The translations under genes were made by a program, and so were the position numbers. Under the pieces are notes generated by a model. It had not been told where the DNA came from. It worked only from the letters and a program-made list of their open reading frames with translations, and ran no database searches. Shown here one piece after another: positions 34,508-43,731 of a DNA stretch of 64,000 nucleotides (within the stretch, counting starts at the first letter, position 1; each line of letters starts with the position of its first letter). The stretch comes from JAICMB01 sp035295125. Its GTDB lineage: Bacteria; Acidobacteriota; Terriglobia; Bryobacterales; Bryobacteraceae. Location: assembly GCA_035295125.1 (NCBI GenBank), contig DATGJP010000042.1, forward strand, positions 94,870-158,869, written 5' to 3'.

Positions 34508-36982
34508 TCATTCCTCGCGCAGGGCGACCATGCAGTCGACTGCCAGGGCGCGGCGCAACGGCATGTAGATGGCTGCCGGCGTAATCACAAGAATGACGAC
34601 GATGGCGGAGGCGAGGGTCAGCGGGTCGCGTGCGTGGACCTGGTAGAGCAGGATCTCCAGGAAGCGGGCGAGGATGAGACTGCCGGCGAGCCCGAAGGTC
34701 AGGCCAATCAGAACAGGCGTCATGCTCTGGCCCAGAACGAGTCTACCGATCTGCAGGGGCTGCGCGCCAATGGCCATGCGAATGCCGATCTCGCGAACCC
34801 GCGATGCGACGATGTTCGAAAGCACGCTGTAGATGCCGACCAGCGCCAGAATGAGCGCGAGGCCGGCGAAGATCGAGAGCAGCAGCGTGTTGAAGCGGCG
34901 CTGCGATTGCCACTCGTCAACGTAGTGGTCGAGCGACGCGATGGTATCGACGGTAAGTTCGCGATCCTGCTCGTAAACGGTTTTGCGGATGGCGCTCGCG
35001 ATGGATTCAGTGGACGCGGTGCTGCGAATGACGAGCGTCCCTTTGGCGTGCCTCAGACTTGGGAAGAAGCGCTCGGTGCGGACACCGTTTTCGACTCCCA
35101 TGGGACGGTAATTTGCGACTACGCCCACGATACGGCACCCATGCTTCTTATCCTCTTCGAGCAGCCGCTGGCCGATGGGGCTTTCCGTTTTGAAGAATTC
35201 CTGGGCGAAGGCCTGGTTAACGATGCAGACGCCGTCGCCTCCGTTCGGATCGGCCTCGGCTCTCTCCGTGGTTTCCAGATCCGTCTGCGTGAATGGACGT
35301 CCAATGAGAAGGGGCATGCCGAGCAGCGGCAGATAATTCGGCGTCACGTTGGCGTAGTCGGCGATCGGCAGCGCATTCAAAGGCGGATCGGGCCGGCCCG
35401 CGATAAAGAAGTTGTTGGCTGAGACGCTGTGCAGGGGCACGTTATCGGTGAGCGCCACGGCGGTGACTCCAGGCAGCGCTCTAGTTCGATCGAGCAGGGC
35501 GCTGAAAAATCTCGACTGGCCTGGTCCATCGGGATAGCGCTTGGCCGGCAGTTCGACATCGGCAATCACCAGGTGCGCAGTCTGGAAGCCAATACCGGTT
35601 GCGAGCATTTTTTGAAAACTGCGAATCATCAGGCTGGCACCCGTCAGGAGCACCAGGGCGAGGGCGACTTCGGCCGCGATTAACATTTGGCGGGCGCGTA
35701 CGCGGCCGGTGGATACACCTCGTCCGCCGGCGGCCCGCAGGGCGCCTTGGATGTCTGATTGCGACGCGGTGATGGCAGGGGCGAGGCCGAAAATGACGGT
35801 CGTTAGCAGCGCAATGACCGCCGCGAAAACGAGTACCGTGCCATTCAGTTCGATCATCTCGGGGCGCTGAATGTCGGGAGGCTTAAGGGCCAGAATCAAC
35901 GTAATGCACCATTGCGCCAGGATCAGGCCGAGGACGGCGCCCGTCGCGGATATGAGCAGCGACTCGGCGAGGGAAAGCGCCACGACGCGGGCCCGGTTGG
36001 CCCCCAGGGCGAGGCGGATCGCCATCTCTCGTGACCGGAGGGAGGCGCGCACCAACGTGAGATTCGCGAGGTTGGCGCAGGCAATTAGCAGGAGAAATGC
36101 GACCGCGGCCATCAGGACGAAGAGCGCGCGGTGCAAGGTTGGGGAGGTGTCCTCGACCGAGAAGGGGAAGATGTTGGTGGTCCAGCCATCGTCCATGTCC
36201 TTGTAGGTTTTCCCGAGGCGCTGGGCGATCGCGTTCATCTCGGTTCGGGCCTGGGCGAGCGAAACGCCAGGCTTCAGACGGGCTACAACAAAGAGCTGCC
36301 TCACGGTGTCGTCGGCCGATGTCTTGCAGAAGCGCGTCAACGGAACCCAGACGTCCGCTTTGGGCTGTTCCGTGCCTTCGTTAGTTGCCGGAAGATGGAA
36401 TTTCGGAGGCAGGACGCCGATCACCGTGTAGGCTGAGTCGCCGATGCGCAGGGACGCTCCGAGCGCGGTTGGCGAGCGATGGAAGCGGCGCTCGAAGTAG
36501 TCGTCGCTTAGGACGGCGACAAGGTCTTTGCCGGGGTGTTCTTCATTGGGTCCGAACAGGCGTCCGAGCCGGGTCTGTACGCCGAGCATCGGGAACAGGT
36601 CGGCGGCCCCGAAACCGACGGACACGGTTTTAGTCTCACCGTTCACGATCTCGTTCTGTGAGGCCCCCTGAAACGCCGCCATGCTGGAGAAAACGCTGTT
36701 CTGGCGTTTCCACTCGTCATAGTTCTTGCGCGCGGCGCGAATGCGGTTAAAGAGAGGGTCGGAGAAGGTCGGGAAACGCTCCCAGACGAAAACCAGCCGC
36801 GACGGGTCGGGATAAGGAAGGTTCCTCAAAACGACCGATGAAATGATGCTGAAGATGGCAACATTGGCGCCTATGCCGAGGGCCAGTACGAGGATACAAG
36901 TCAGTGCGTAAGCGGGTGTCTTGGCGAGGCCGCGCGCGGCGTGGCGGAGATCGTTGAGGAACACGAAGATAAGATGGAGCAA
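34508..36982 (-). CDS. ADOP-family permease (4 of 4)
   Basis: Up to 824 residues. Two MacB-core/FtsX modules: TM1 in PAYALTCILVLALGIGANVA, a central TM cluster with LMAAVAFLLLIACANLANLTLV, and the loops EMAIRLALGAN and EIGIRMAIGAQ. The start is TTG 36982 or GTG 36964, neither with an SD; the family usually begins just before FLNDLRHAARG, which favours one of these. No ATPase is adjacent. It is divergent from the reverse transcriptase gene with about 143 bp between. Confidence 0.87.
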   Translation of the reverse strand: MLHLIFVFLNDLRHAARGLAKTPAYALTCILVLALGIGANVAIFSIISSVVLRNLPYPDPSRLVFVWERFPTFSDPLFNRIRAARKNYDEWKRQNSVFSSMAAFQGASQNEIVNGETKTVSVGFGAADLFPMLGVQTRLGRLFGPNEEHPGKDLVAVLSDDYFERRFHRSPTALGASLRIGDSAYTVIGVLPPKFHLPATNEGTEQPKADVWVPLTRFCKTSADDTVRQLFVVARLKPGVSLAQARTEMNAIAQRLGKTYKDMDDGWTTNIFPFSVEDTSPTLHRALFVLMAAVAFLLLIACANLANLTLVRASLRSREMAIRLALGANRARVVALSLAESLLISATGAVLGLILAQWCITLILALKPPDIQRPEMIELNGTVLVFAAVIALLTTVIFGLAPAITASQSDIQGALRAAGGRGVSTGRVRARQMLIAAEVALALVLLTGASLMIRSFQKMLATGIGFQTAHLVIADVELPAKRYPDGPGQSRFFSALLDRTRALPGVTAVALTDNVPLHSVSANNFFIAGRPDPPLNALPIADYANVTPNYLPLLGMPLLIGRPFTQTDLETTERAEADPNGGDGVCIVNQAFAQEFFKTESPIGQRLLEEDKKHGCRIVGVVANYRPMGVENGVRTERFFPSLRHAKGTLVIRSTASTESIASAIRKTVYEQDRELTVDTIASLDHYVDEWQSQRRFNTLLLSIFAGLALILALVGIYSVLSNIVASRVREIGIRMAIGAQPLQIGRLVLGQSMTPVLIGLTFGLAGSLILARFLEILLYQVHARDPLTLASAIVVILVITPAAIYMPLRRALAVDCMVALREE

Positions 36983-37125
36983 AGCAGCACGGGGTTACAC
37001 GGAACGCTGCTACTATCGGCTTCGGCGGCCGCGGTGTTCCAAGCTCGGCTGGATCGGGCGTTCGCGTTCGATTCGGTCTCTCTGGGGTTACCCCAGGGAA
37101 TAGTGTAAAGCTAGGTATTCGCCGC
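36983..37125. other. Structured intergenic region upstream of the reverse transcriptase
   Basis: This 143-bp gap is where a retron would carry its msr-msd RNA. It holds AGCAGC/GCTGCT (36983-36988 with 37006-37011), GGAAC/GTTCC (37001-37005 with 37036-37040), and a strong hairpin 37079-37099 with stem TCTCTGGGG/CCCCAGGGA (one G-U pair) around TTA. GGGGTTAC also occurs twice directly (36991 and 37084). I do not see a long a1/a2 pair or a convincing msr-msd fold, so the assignment as retron RNA is open. Confidence 0.35.
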
Positions 37126-38517
37126 ATGAGCGAACCTGCGCGTTGCGCAGAACAGCTCACGCAAAGTCAGACTCGTTGGGCATCGCGGCCGCGATATGCG
37201 ATGGTCAAGTCGGTCCTGAGAGCGCTCGCCCATGCATTTCTCGCCGGTGAGCTGGATGCGGAGCAGATTGTCGCCCGCGCCGGCCACACACTGGGGAAGC
37301 CTTGTCCTTGGCTCGGTCCACTAGCAAGCCGGTATGTCGAAGCGGTTGGGGGTCACACGCGGCCCCGCCTTCGAGAAGTGGTTCGATTTCTGCGCGAGGA
37401 TCAGGTACTGGCCAGAGCGCTCCAGAGGCACAGGCACACTCTGACTGTTGCGGAGTGGCTGCACGAGCCCCAACGGATGCAGCCGGCTGCTGCCGCGGCG
37501 TCGTGGGAAGTGCCCGTGATCGAGTCGGCGGGCGCTTTAGCGAATTGGCTGGGCTTGCTGCCGACGGAGTTGGATTGGTTTGCCGATCTTAAGCGGCTGG
37601 GCTTTCGTCAAGGGGAGGCCCATTTCCGGCACTATTATTACCGTGTCGTGTCGAAGCCGGCGGGAGGTTTTCGGCTGATCGAAGCGCCGAAGACGCGGCT
37701 CAGGCGGATACAGCGGCAAATCCTGGCGGAGATTCTGGAGAAGGTGCCGATGCATCCGGCGGTCCACGGGTTTGTCAAAGGCCGGTCCATCAAGACGTTT
37801 GCTGCCCCTCATGTCGGACGGCGGGTCGTTCTGCGGATGGATTTGCAGGATTTCTTCCCAAGCTTCTCGAGCGCGCGAATTCAGGCGTTTGTTCGCACCA
37901 TGGGCTATCCGGAGCCCGTTGCTGATCTGCTCGGCGGCATCTGCACGACGGTCACGCCTCGCGACATCTGGGAGAATGCCGGCAGGTGGGACGAACGCGA
38001 ACTCTACACGCGTCCGCATCTGCCGCAAGGCGCTCCTACGTCGCCCATGCTTTCGAATCTGTGTTCGTTTCGCATGGATTGCCGGCTGGCAGGGTTGGCG
38101 AGGACCATTGGAGCGGAGTACTCGCGATATGCGGACGATCTGGCGTTTTCCGGCGACGACGAGGCGGCAAGGAGCTTAGAACGACTACCGCCGTATGTCG
38201 CTGCGATTGTGGCGGAGGAGGGTTTTTCTGTTAACCATCGCAAGACGCGGATTATGCGGCAGGGTGTGCGACAACACCTCGCGGGGTTGGTGACGAACAA
38301 ACGCATCAATGTTGCCCGCGTGGATTTCGACCGTCTGAAGGCGGTGCTGACCAATTGTGTTCGGCATGGTCCGGAATCGCAGAATCGTGAGGGGCATCGA
38401 GAGTTTCGAGCGCATCTCGAGGGGCGGGTGAGTTTTGTGGAGATGGTCAACCCGGCGAAGGGGTCACGGCTGCGATCCATTTTCTCGAAGATTGAGTGGC
38501 CTGAAAGAGCCCAGTGA
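37126..38517 (+). CDS. Retron-clade reverse transcriptase with long N-terminal extension
   Basis: 463 residues. The RT core starts near residue 190 (RRIQRQILAEILEKVP). Asp239 in RMDLQDFFPSF and the YADD box at 335-338 (SRYADDLAFSG) give the catalytic acids, LPQGAPTSP at 299-307 is motif 4, and HLAGLVTNKRINV (384-396) corresponds to the retron VTG-type segment. The retron NAxxH motif reads FAAPH at 225-229, so its Asn is missing. The ~185-residue N-terminal part resembles the extended N-terminus of myxobacterial retron RTs (Mx162 type). No group II intron maturase or integrase domain is seen. No effector gene is adjacent. The ATG at 37126 has only a weak SD. It probably makes a small ssDNA in an anti-phage or unknown role; this is inference. 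Confidence 0.85.
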   Translation: MSEPARCAEQLTQSQTRWASRPRYAMVKSVLRALAHAFLAGELDAEQIVARAGHTLGKPCPWLGPLASRYVEAVGGHTRPRLREVVRFLREDQVLARALQRHRHTLTVAEWLHEPQRMQPAAAAASWEVPVIESAGALANWLGLLPTELDWFADLKRLGFRQGEAHFRHYYYRVVSKPAGGFRLIEAPKTRLRRIQRQILAEILEKVPMHPAVHGFVKGRSIKTFAAPHVGRRVVLRMDLQDFFPSFSSARIQAFVRTMGYPEPVADLLGGICTTVTPRDIWENAGRWDERELYTRPHLPQGAPTSPMLSNLCSFRMDCRLAGLARTIGAEYSRYADDLAFSGDDEAARSLERLPPYVAAIVAEEGFSVNHRKTRIMRQGVRQHLAGLVTNKRINVARVDFDRLKAVLTNCVRHGPESQNREGHREFRAHLEGRVSFVEMVNPAKGSRLRSIFSKIEWPERAQ

Positions 38518-38546
38518 GCGGCTTAAAGGCAATCCATTCGAAGGTG

Positions 38547-38567
38547 GCGCAGCGGCTTCGCCTGCGC
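38547..38567. repeat. GCAGGCG-type inverted repeat, degenerate copy
   Basis: GCGCAGCGG-CTTCG-CCTGCGC, with one bulged base, lies in the 124-bp gap between the convergent RT and beta-propeller genes. Flanking GGTGG and CCACC could extend the stem. It resembles the elements at 45715-45732 and 57312-57328, so it is probably part of an interspersed REP-like family. Confidence 0.45.
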
Positions 38568-38641
38568 GTCTCGGCGCGACCACCGATCACCAGGCAGCCG
38601 CCCTTCCACATCTGCCCCACGTGAAGTTCTCGACCGTGCAA

Positions 38642-40249
38642 TCAACGGTGGCGGGGTGGCGGAGGCTCGCTCGGTTTGGATGTTGGGTTCGCCAGGCCAA
38701 ACACGCCGACTCCGTTTGTAGTTCCGACATAGACCTTGCCGTTGACCACTGTTGGGACGATGTACTTGTTGCCGGTTCCAAAATGATCGCGGCCGTTGGG
38801 CGCCTGGTTGCTGTTGTATAGCTCGCGAGACACGTCGTTCGCGTCATAGGCGTGGAGGACGGCGGGGTCGGAGTTTTCGGCGACCCAGACTATCGCTCCG
38901 GAGTCGCGATTCGCTGAGATCGACGGGGTTGCTCCGGGATAGGGAAAATTCGCCGGCGACTGGGACCCTGGCATGAACGAACCGTTCATGAACTTGAATT
39001 CGACCAGCTGCGCTCCAACCGAGGCGTAATACAGCTTGCCGTTGAACCATGCCGGCGTTGAGAACACGCTGCCCAAGGCGCTCTCCAACTCCTGGTAGAT
39101 GGAATTGCCGTCTTTTCGGAACCGGCCCATATTGTTGCGGTCGACGACGTAGATGTTTCCGTCTTTTCCGGCGCCCACGGCGAGCTCGCGAGGGTTGCCT
39201 TGCGCATCGGGGAGCGGCGGCAGGAGAATCAGACCTCCGGAGCCGAGGTCTTCATCAGCGGCGGATTCCGAGACCGTGTTCGACATGGTGAAGTAGTCGG
39301 TGACTTTGAGATTCGTTCCCGAGGGGGTGAGCTTCACGAAGGCGTTGCCGTAATCGCCGTGCGACGGGAAGCCCCCGCTGTCGAGGGTGGTGTCGAAGGT
39401 TCCGTTGGCGGTGAGCAGGAACAGGGTGCCCGATACATCGGCGGCGGGGCCGGCACCGGCGGCCCAGATCGACGCTTCATTGCCATTGGGCGTGAGATTC
39501 ATGACCGTGACGCGTTCGAGCGTGGCTTCGTCGTACCCGATCACCCAACCCGTGTAGGGATTGATGTCGCAATGCGATGCCCAACTCGTGTAGACGATCC
39601 CATTGGCGATCAGAAGGCCGGCGCGCTCTTTGTACTGCTTGCCGTCAAAGGTCATGGTGCCATTAGTGTTGGCTGCGCCGTTGCCTGGATAGGTCGCCTG
39701 CACTTCAACGGGTCCGCCGAGCTGTTCTTCGCCCGTGGTGAGGTCGAGGGCGTGCAGGCGCTGGTGGTAGTTGCGGGACGAATCCTTTCCCATGCTGACG
39801 GTGTAAATGATTCCGTGCGGTCCGATTCGAGGATCGATGACAGGTGTCGATGTGATGCCGATCTCGGGCGTCACCTGGCTGCAGCTACGGTCGTCCGAAG
39901 TTGACTCGCCGGCGTTCAGCAGAGAATTGTGCCAGAGCATCGCGCCGTTGTCGGCATCGAAGGCGTATATGCTGTCGTGTTCGGTGACGATGTAGAGGAC
40001 GTTGTGTGTCCCTTGCCCCGGCATGTCCAATGACGGGACGTAGAGAGGCTGGCCATCCACCTTGCCATCCACCGGAATCACGAAGAGCTTTCGAAACGCG
40101 TTTACGTTCACGTTCGACGGCGTCAATATGTTCTCTCGCAGATTCTGGCCGGTGCGCGCATTGTCGTTATGCCATGTCAGTACACTGACTTGCGCGCTGG
40201 AGAAGGTGGCGAAAGACAGAGCGATGGCAAGACACACAAACACCCTCAT
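38642..40249 (-). CDS. Secreted PQQ-like beta-propeller protein
   Basis: 535 residues with signal peptide (MRVFVCLAIALSFATFSSAQ). The mature chain has repeated blades of PQQ/quinoprotein-like type: VLYIVTEHDSIYAFDADNG, GIIYTVSMGKD, IVYTSWAS, GNIYVVDRNNMG, KLYYASVGAQ, and a C-terminal KVYVGTTNGVGVFG. It probably forms an extracytoplasmic seven- or eight-bladed propeller. No complete PQQ-binding dehydrogenase signature is seen, so it may be a structural or binding protein. A Pro-rich tail ends the chain. It faces the RT gene tail to tail and follows the OFA transporter gene on the same strand. Confidence 0.75.
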   Translation of the reverse strand: MRVFVCLAIALSFATFSSAQVSVLTWHNDNARTGQNLRENILTPSNVNVNAFRKLFVIPVDGKVDGQPLYVPSLDMPGQGTHNVLYIVTEHDSIYAFDADNGAMLWHNSLLNAGESTSDDRSCSQVTPEIGITSTPVIDPRIGPHGIIYTVSMGKDSSRNYHQRLHALDLTTGEEQLGGPVEVQATYPGNGAANTNGTMTFDGKQYKERAGLLIANGIVYTSWASHCDINPYTGWVIGYDEATLERVTVMNLTPNGNEASIWAAGAGPAADVSGTLFLLTANGTFDTTLDSGGFPSHGDYGNAFVKLTPSGTNLKVTDYFTMSNTVSESAADEDLGSGGLILLPPLPDAQGNPRELAVGAGKDGNIYVVDRNNMGRFRKDGNSIYQELESALGSVFSTPAWFNGKLYYASVGAQLVEFKFMNGSFMPGSQSPANFPYPGATPSISANRDSGAIVWVAENSDPAVLHAYDANDVSRELYNSNQAPNGRDHFGTGNKYIVPTVVNGKVYVGTTNGVGVFGLANPTSKPSEPPPPRHR

Positions 40250-40280
40250 GGCTTGTGAGACAGAGAAAGCGGCCTTTTGG

Positions 40281-41525
40281 TTACGCGTGAACTGGCCGCG
40301 ACGCCGGTGTTTCAGGACGGCGGCGGGCCATTAAAGGCAATAGCAGCGAAACAACGAGCACTCCGGCGATGACGTAGATCGCCTGTTCGTAGGTTCCGGT
40401 GCTCTGGCGGACTCGGGCAATCAGGATCGGTGAGGGGATCGCGCCGGCGCCCCAGGCGAGAAGGATCCAGCCGTAGATACCGCCCATATACTTGGATCCG
40501 AAGAAGTCGGCGGTGAAAGACGGCATGGTGCCGAATCCTCCGCCGTAGCAGAGGCCGATGACCGCGACGGCCGCGGTGAACATGGTGGCGTCGTGCAGGC
40601 GTGGAAGCATGAAGAAGACGACCGCCTGAATCGCGTATAGCAGGAGGTAGACTTGTGCGCGGCCGATCATGTCGGACATCCAGGCCCAGAAGACGCGGCC
40701 CAGCGCGTTGAAGATCGAGATGGTGCCGACGATTCCCGAAGCGGCGACGGCGGATAAGCCGACCAGTTGTTGCGCCATGGGGGAAGCCTGGCTGATGATC
40801 ATGATTCCGGCTGAGACATTCAGGAAGAGCATCGCCCAAAGCAGCCAGAATCGCCAGCTTCGCATTGCTTCGGACACGGTGGAATCGACGGTGGTGGCCG
40901 CCTTGGAAACGGCGGTGCGCGGTTCCCATCCGGCCGGACGCCAGCCCTGCGGCGGGTTGGCATAGAACTGGGCCGAGAGAACAACCAGGATGAGATAGAC
41001 GATGCCGAAGCCTCCGAACGTAGTCGATATGCCGCTGGAGATGATCAGGCGCGCGGCGATGGGGCTCATGACGAGCGCGCCGGCGCCGTATCCCATCACG
41101 GCGACGCCGGTCATCAGGCCGCGGCGATCGGGGAACCATTTTGTGAGAGTTGCGACCGGGCAGATGTAGCCCATGCCCATGCCGATACCGCCGATCACAC
41201 CGTAGCCGACATAGAGCCCGGCGAGCGAGTGTTGCGAGACGGCCCAGGCGGACACGAGGAAGCCGATGCCATACAGCACGCCGGCCACGGAGGCGACGAT
41301 GCGCGGTCCCACGCGGTCCTGCCACAGACCGCCTATGACCGTCCCGACTCCCAGGAATGCGATGGCGAGGGTAAAGGTGAGCGAGACATCGGTTAATGCC
41401 CAGTGCTCGCTATTTACGAGCGGCTTGACAAAAACACTCCAGCCATAAACCGCTCCAAGGCAAATCTGCATGATGACCGCCGCGGCTGCAATGCCCCAGC
41501 GGTTTCGAACGGCTTGTTCCGGCAT
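40281..41525 (-). CDS. MFS transporter, OFA (oxalate/formate antiporter) family
   Basis: 414 residues from the ATG at 41525, supported by AGGAG upstream; a TTG at 41600 is rejected. About 12 TM helices. OFA wording is present: RWGIAAAAVIMQICLGAVYGWSVF at the start, GGIGMGMGYICPVATLTKWFPDRRG in TM4-loop, and GGGFGTMPSFTADFFGSKYMG in TM9-10. Members exchange oxalate, formate or related monocarboxylates; the substrate here is not determined. One base separates it from the end of the molybdoenzyme gene, so the two are translationally linked and probably work on the same compound, formate being the simplest reading. Confidence 0.85.
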   Translation of the reverse strand: MPEQAVRNRWGIAAAAVIMQICLGAVYGWSVFVKPLVNSEHWALTDVSLTFTLAIAFLGVGTVIGGLWQDRVGPRIVASVAGVLYGIGFLVSAWAVSQHSLAGLYVGYGVIGGIGMGMGYICPVATLTKWFPDRRGLMTGVAVMGYGAGALVMSPIAARLIISSGISTTFGGFGIVYLILVVLSAQFYANPPQGWRPAGWEPRTAVSKAATTVDSTVSEAMRSWRFWLLWAMLFLNVSAGIMIISQASPMAQQLVGLSAVAASGIVGTISIFNALGRVFWAWMSDMIGRAQVYLLLYAIQAVVFFMLPRLHDATMFTAAVAVIGLCYGGGFGTMPSFTADFFGSKYMGGIYGWILLAWGAGAIPSPILIARVRQSTGTYEQAIYVIAGVLVVSLLLPLMARRRPETPASRPVHA

Positions 41526-41526
41526 C

Positions 41527-43722
41527 TCAGGCTCCTTTGATTTTGACGATGCAGTTGTAGTCCGGAACGCCGCTGGCATCGAGGCGTCCCGCTGGGACAA
41601 TCACGTTCACTTCGGGCCAATGTGCCTGGAGGCACCCTGGCTTAATGCGTTCCACCTTAACGCGTCCTCGGAATTCGCCCAGCTCGTTTTGGAGGGCGAT
41701 CGCATCGCCGTTTTTTAGACCCAGCCGCGAGGCGTCTGTTTGCGAGATGAAGATGTCGTCACGGTTAGCGCCGGTCAGCGGGTCTTTGTCGGCGAGCATG
41801 ATGCTGTTGAACTGCTTGCCGCGGCGGGTTCCGAGCAGAAAGCTGCCTTCGGGCACGCGTTCTTCGGGGAGTTCGACGACTGAGAAATGTGCCTTACCGT
41901 CGGGCGTGAGGCACTTTTCGGTGAGCAGTCGCGCGCCGCCGTACTGAAAGTTGTCGCCCTTTGTCTTCAGATTGGCGATGCCTTTGTATGTTGGGCAGAG
42001 ACGGTCGATCTCTTCGCGGATATCCTGGGTATCCTTCCAGGAGAACGACGCAGCCGCTCTTGGATTTAGCTTCTTTGCGACGAGGACCGGGATCTCCCAC
42101 TCGTCGCGGGCTTCGCCGGGGCGTGGACCGGGGATTTCGGGACTGTAGATGATGCGGCGCTCCGTGCTCGTCTCGGTTCCTCCGCCGCGCTGCTCGTAGC
42201 GGGTGCGGGCGGGCAGAAGGATGATGGTGTCTGCGGGATCGACGAACATCGTGGGGTTGGCGACGATGTCCTGGTGGATTCGCACCTTGATGTTGCCCAG
42301 CGCGCGATCGACGCGGTCGGGTTCAGGCAGGGTCTGGCTGAAGTTGCCGCCGCTCTGCCAGAGTGCGTCGATCTCACCGCGTTCCGCGGCGAGGATCATG
42401 TGGGCGGCGCCAATGCCTTTCCAGGCGGGCGGCTCAAAGCCCCAGTTTTCGGCGGCTCCGAAGCGTTTTGCATTGTCATCGCTAATCGGACTGCCCATGA
42501 GGTATGCGCCGGGTTGTGCTCCCATCTCCGCGCCGCCCTGAACGCCGCTGTGCCCACGAATCGGCATCAGGCCTGTATGCGGGCGCCCGATGTTGCCTTT
42601 CATCAACTGCAGGTTGACGAGCGTGCGGACGTTGTCGGTGCCATAGCGGTGCTGGGTGATGCCCATACTCCAGACGACGATGGCGTTGCGGGCTTTCCCG
42701 AATGCCTCGGCAAAGCGGAACATTTCGGATTTCGAGAGGCCGGCGCCCTTTTCCAGCGTTTCCCAGTCGAGGGAACGCAGGCGCGATTCGAGCGGTTCCC
42801 AGTCCGCCGCCCGCGACTGGATGAAGCCTCGATCGATCCAATCGTGTTCCAGCAGGTGTTTCATCACGCCGTGAAAGAAGGCGACGTCGCCTCCATGATG
42901 GATCTGGTAGTAATCGTCGGTGAGTCGCGTTCCGAAGAGGGCGCTTTCCGTGACCGAGGGAACCCAATAGCGCTCCATGCCGGGCTCATGATAGGGATTC
43001 ACCATGACGATCCGAGTGCCGGCTTTCTTGGCGTAATAAAGATACTTCGTGGTGACGGGCTGGTTGTTTGCGACATTGGTGCCGACGAATATGACGAGAT
43101 CGGCGCCGATCCAGTCGCTGTAGGAACAGGTGGTGGCGGCCACTCCGACGGTAGCGGTCAGACCGGCGGTGCTGGGCGCGTGGCAGATGCGGGCGCTGGT
43201 GTCGATGTGGTTCGTGCCGATGAAGCGGGCTACTTTTTGGTGGGCGTAATAGGCTTCATTGGTGAGGCCGCGCGAGGTCACGTACCAGGCGAGGCGCTGC
43301 GGGTCGATGGGCCGCAGTTTGGCGGCAGCCTCCTCAACGGCTTCGTCCCACGAAACACGGCGAAAGCCCTTTTCACCATGGCGCCGGATCATGGGGTAAG
43401 CGAGCCGGCCGAGTTTGCGAAGTTGCTTTTCGGTTTTATTGCGTAGCTTGGAAATGTCGTTGAGAGTATCGTCCGGCATCGCGGGCATGGTGTTGAGCCG
43501 GAGCAGTTGGAGGCGCAGATTGCAGAGGTGCACGCCTTTCATGGTCCAGTCGTGGATGCCGCTGGTACCGAGTGAGCAACCATCGCAGCAGCCGTCGCGT
43601 AGGATGCGCCAGGCATAGCCGAGATTGTCGCGGTTTTCGCTCACCACTTTGAGAATGTCTTTGTAGTGGTTGGGGTGCTGCTCGTTTAATCCATAAGGGA
43701 TCAAGCTTACACGATGGCTCAT
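41527..43722 (-). CDS. Molybdopterin oxidoreductase, FdhF/YdeP-like
   Basis: 731 residues. The N-terminus carries the Fe-S motif RDGCCDGCSLGTSG (Cys45, 46, 49) with a later Cys67 in VHLCNLR. Molybdopterin-binding segments include MGITQHRYGTDNVR, MPIRGHSGVQGG and a C-terminal PLTGANRDDIFI barrel domain. Cys180-His181 in ARICHAPSTAG matches the Mo-ligand/His pair of formate dehydrogenases with Cys in place of Sec. It belongs to the YdeP/Fdh-alpha-like group, whose physiological substrate is often not formate. No electron-transfer subunit or sulfur-carrier gene (fdhD) is in the window. The OFA transporter directly downstream supports a C1/C2 acid substrate. Confidence 0.85.
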   Translation of the reverse strand: MSHRVSLIPYGLNEQHPNHYKDILKVVSENRDNLGYAWRILRDGCCDGCSLGTSGIHDWTMKGVHLCNLRLQLLRLNTMPAMPDDTLNDISKLRNKTEKQLRKLGRLAYPMIRRHGEKGFRRVSWDEAVEEAAAKLRPIDPQRLAWYVTSRGLTNEAYYAHQKVARFIGTNHIDTSARICHAPSTAGLTATVGVAATTCSYSDWIGADLVIFVGTNVANNQPVTTKYLYYAKKAGTRIVMVNPYHEPGMERYWVPSVTESALFGTRLTDDYYQIHHGGDVAFFHGVMKHLLEHDWIDRGFIQSRAADWEPLESRLRSLDWETLEKGAGLSKSEMFRFAEAFGKARNAIVVWSMGITQHRYGTDNVRTLVNLQLMKGNIGRPHTGLMPIRGHSGVQGGAEMGAQPGAYLMGSPISDDNAKRFGAAENWGFEPPAWKGIGAAHMILAAERGEIDALWQSGGNFSQTLPEPDRVDRALGNIKVRIHQDIVANPTMFVDPADTIILLPARTRYEQRGGGTETSTERRIIYSPEIPGPRPGEARDEWEIPVLVAKKLNPRAAASFSWKDTQDIREEIDRLCPTYKGIANLKTKGDNFQYGGARLLTEKCLTPDGKAHFSVVELPEERVPEGSFLLGTRRGKQFNSIMLADKDPLTGANRDDIFISQTDASRLGLKNGDAIALQNELGEFRGRVKVERIKPGCLQAHWPEVNVIVPAGRLDASGVPDYNCIVKIKGA

Positions 43723-43731
43723 GAGGGCTGG

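Noticed and set aside
37025..37032. GCGGCCGC palindrome near the RT
   Set aside because: A restriction-site-like octamer in GC-rich DNA; no loop is possible, so it is not by itself an RNA element.
38435..38821. ORF after the RT considered as a retron effector
   Set aside because: It overlaps the RT 3' end and runs antisense into the beta-propeller gene; composition and lack of motifs mark it as spurious.
42274..43446. 390-residue plus-strand ORF
   Set aside because: It is antisense to the molybdoenzyme, which has clear conserved motifs.
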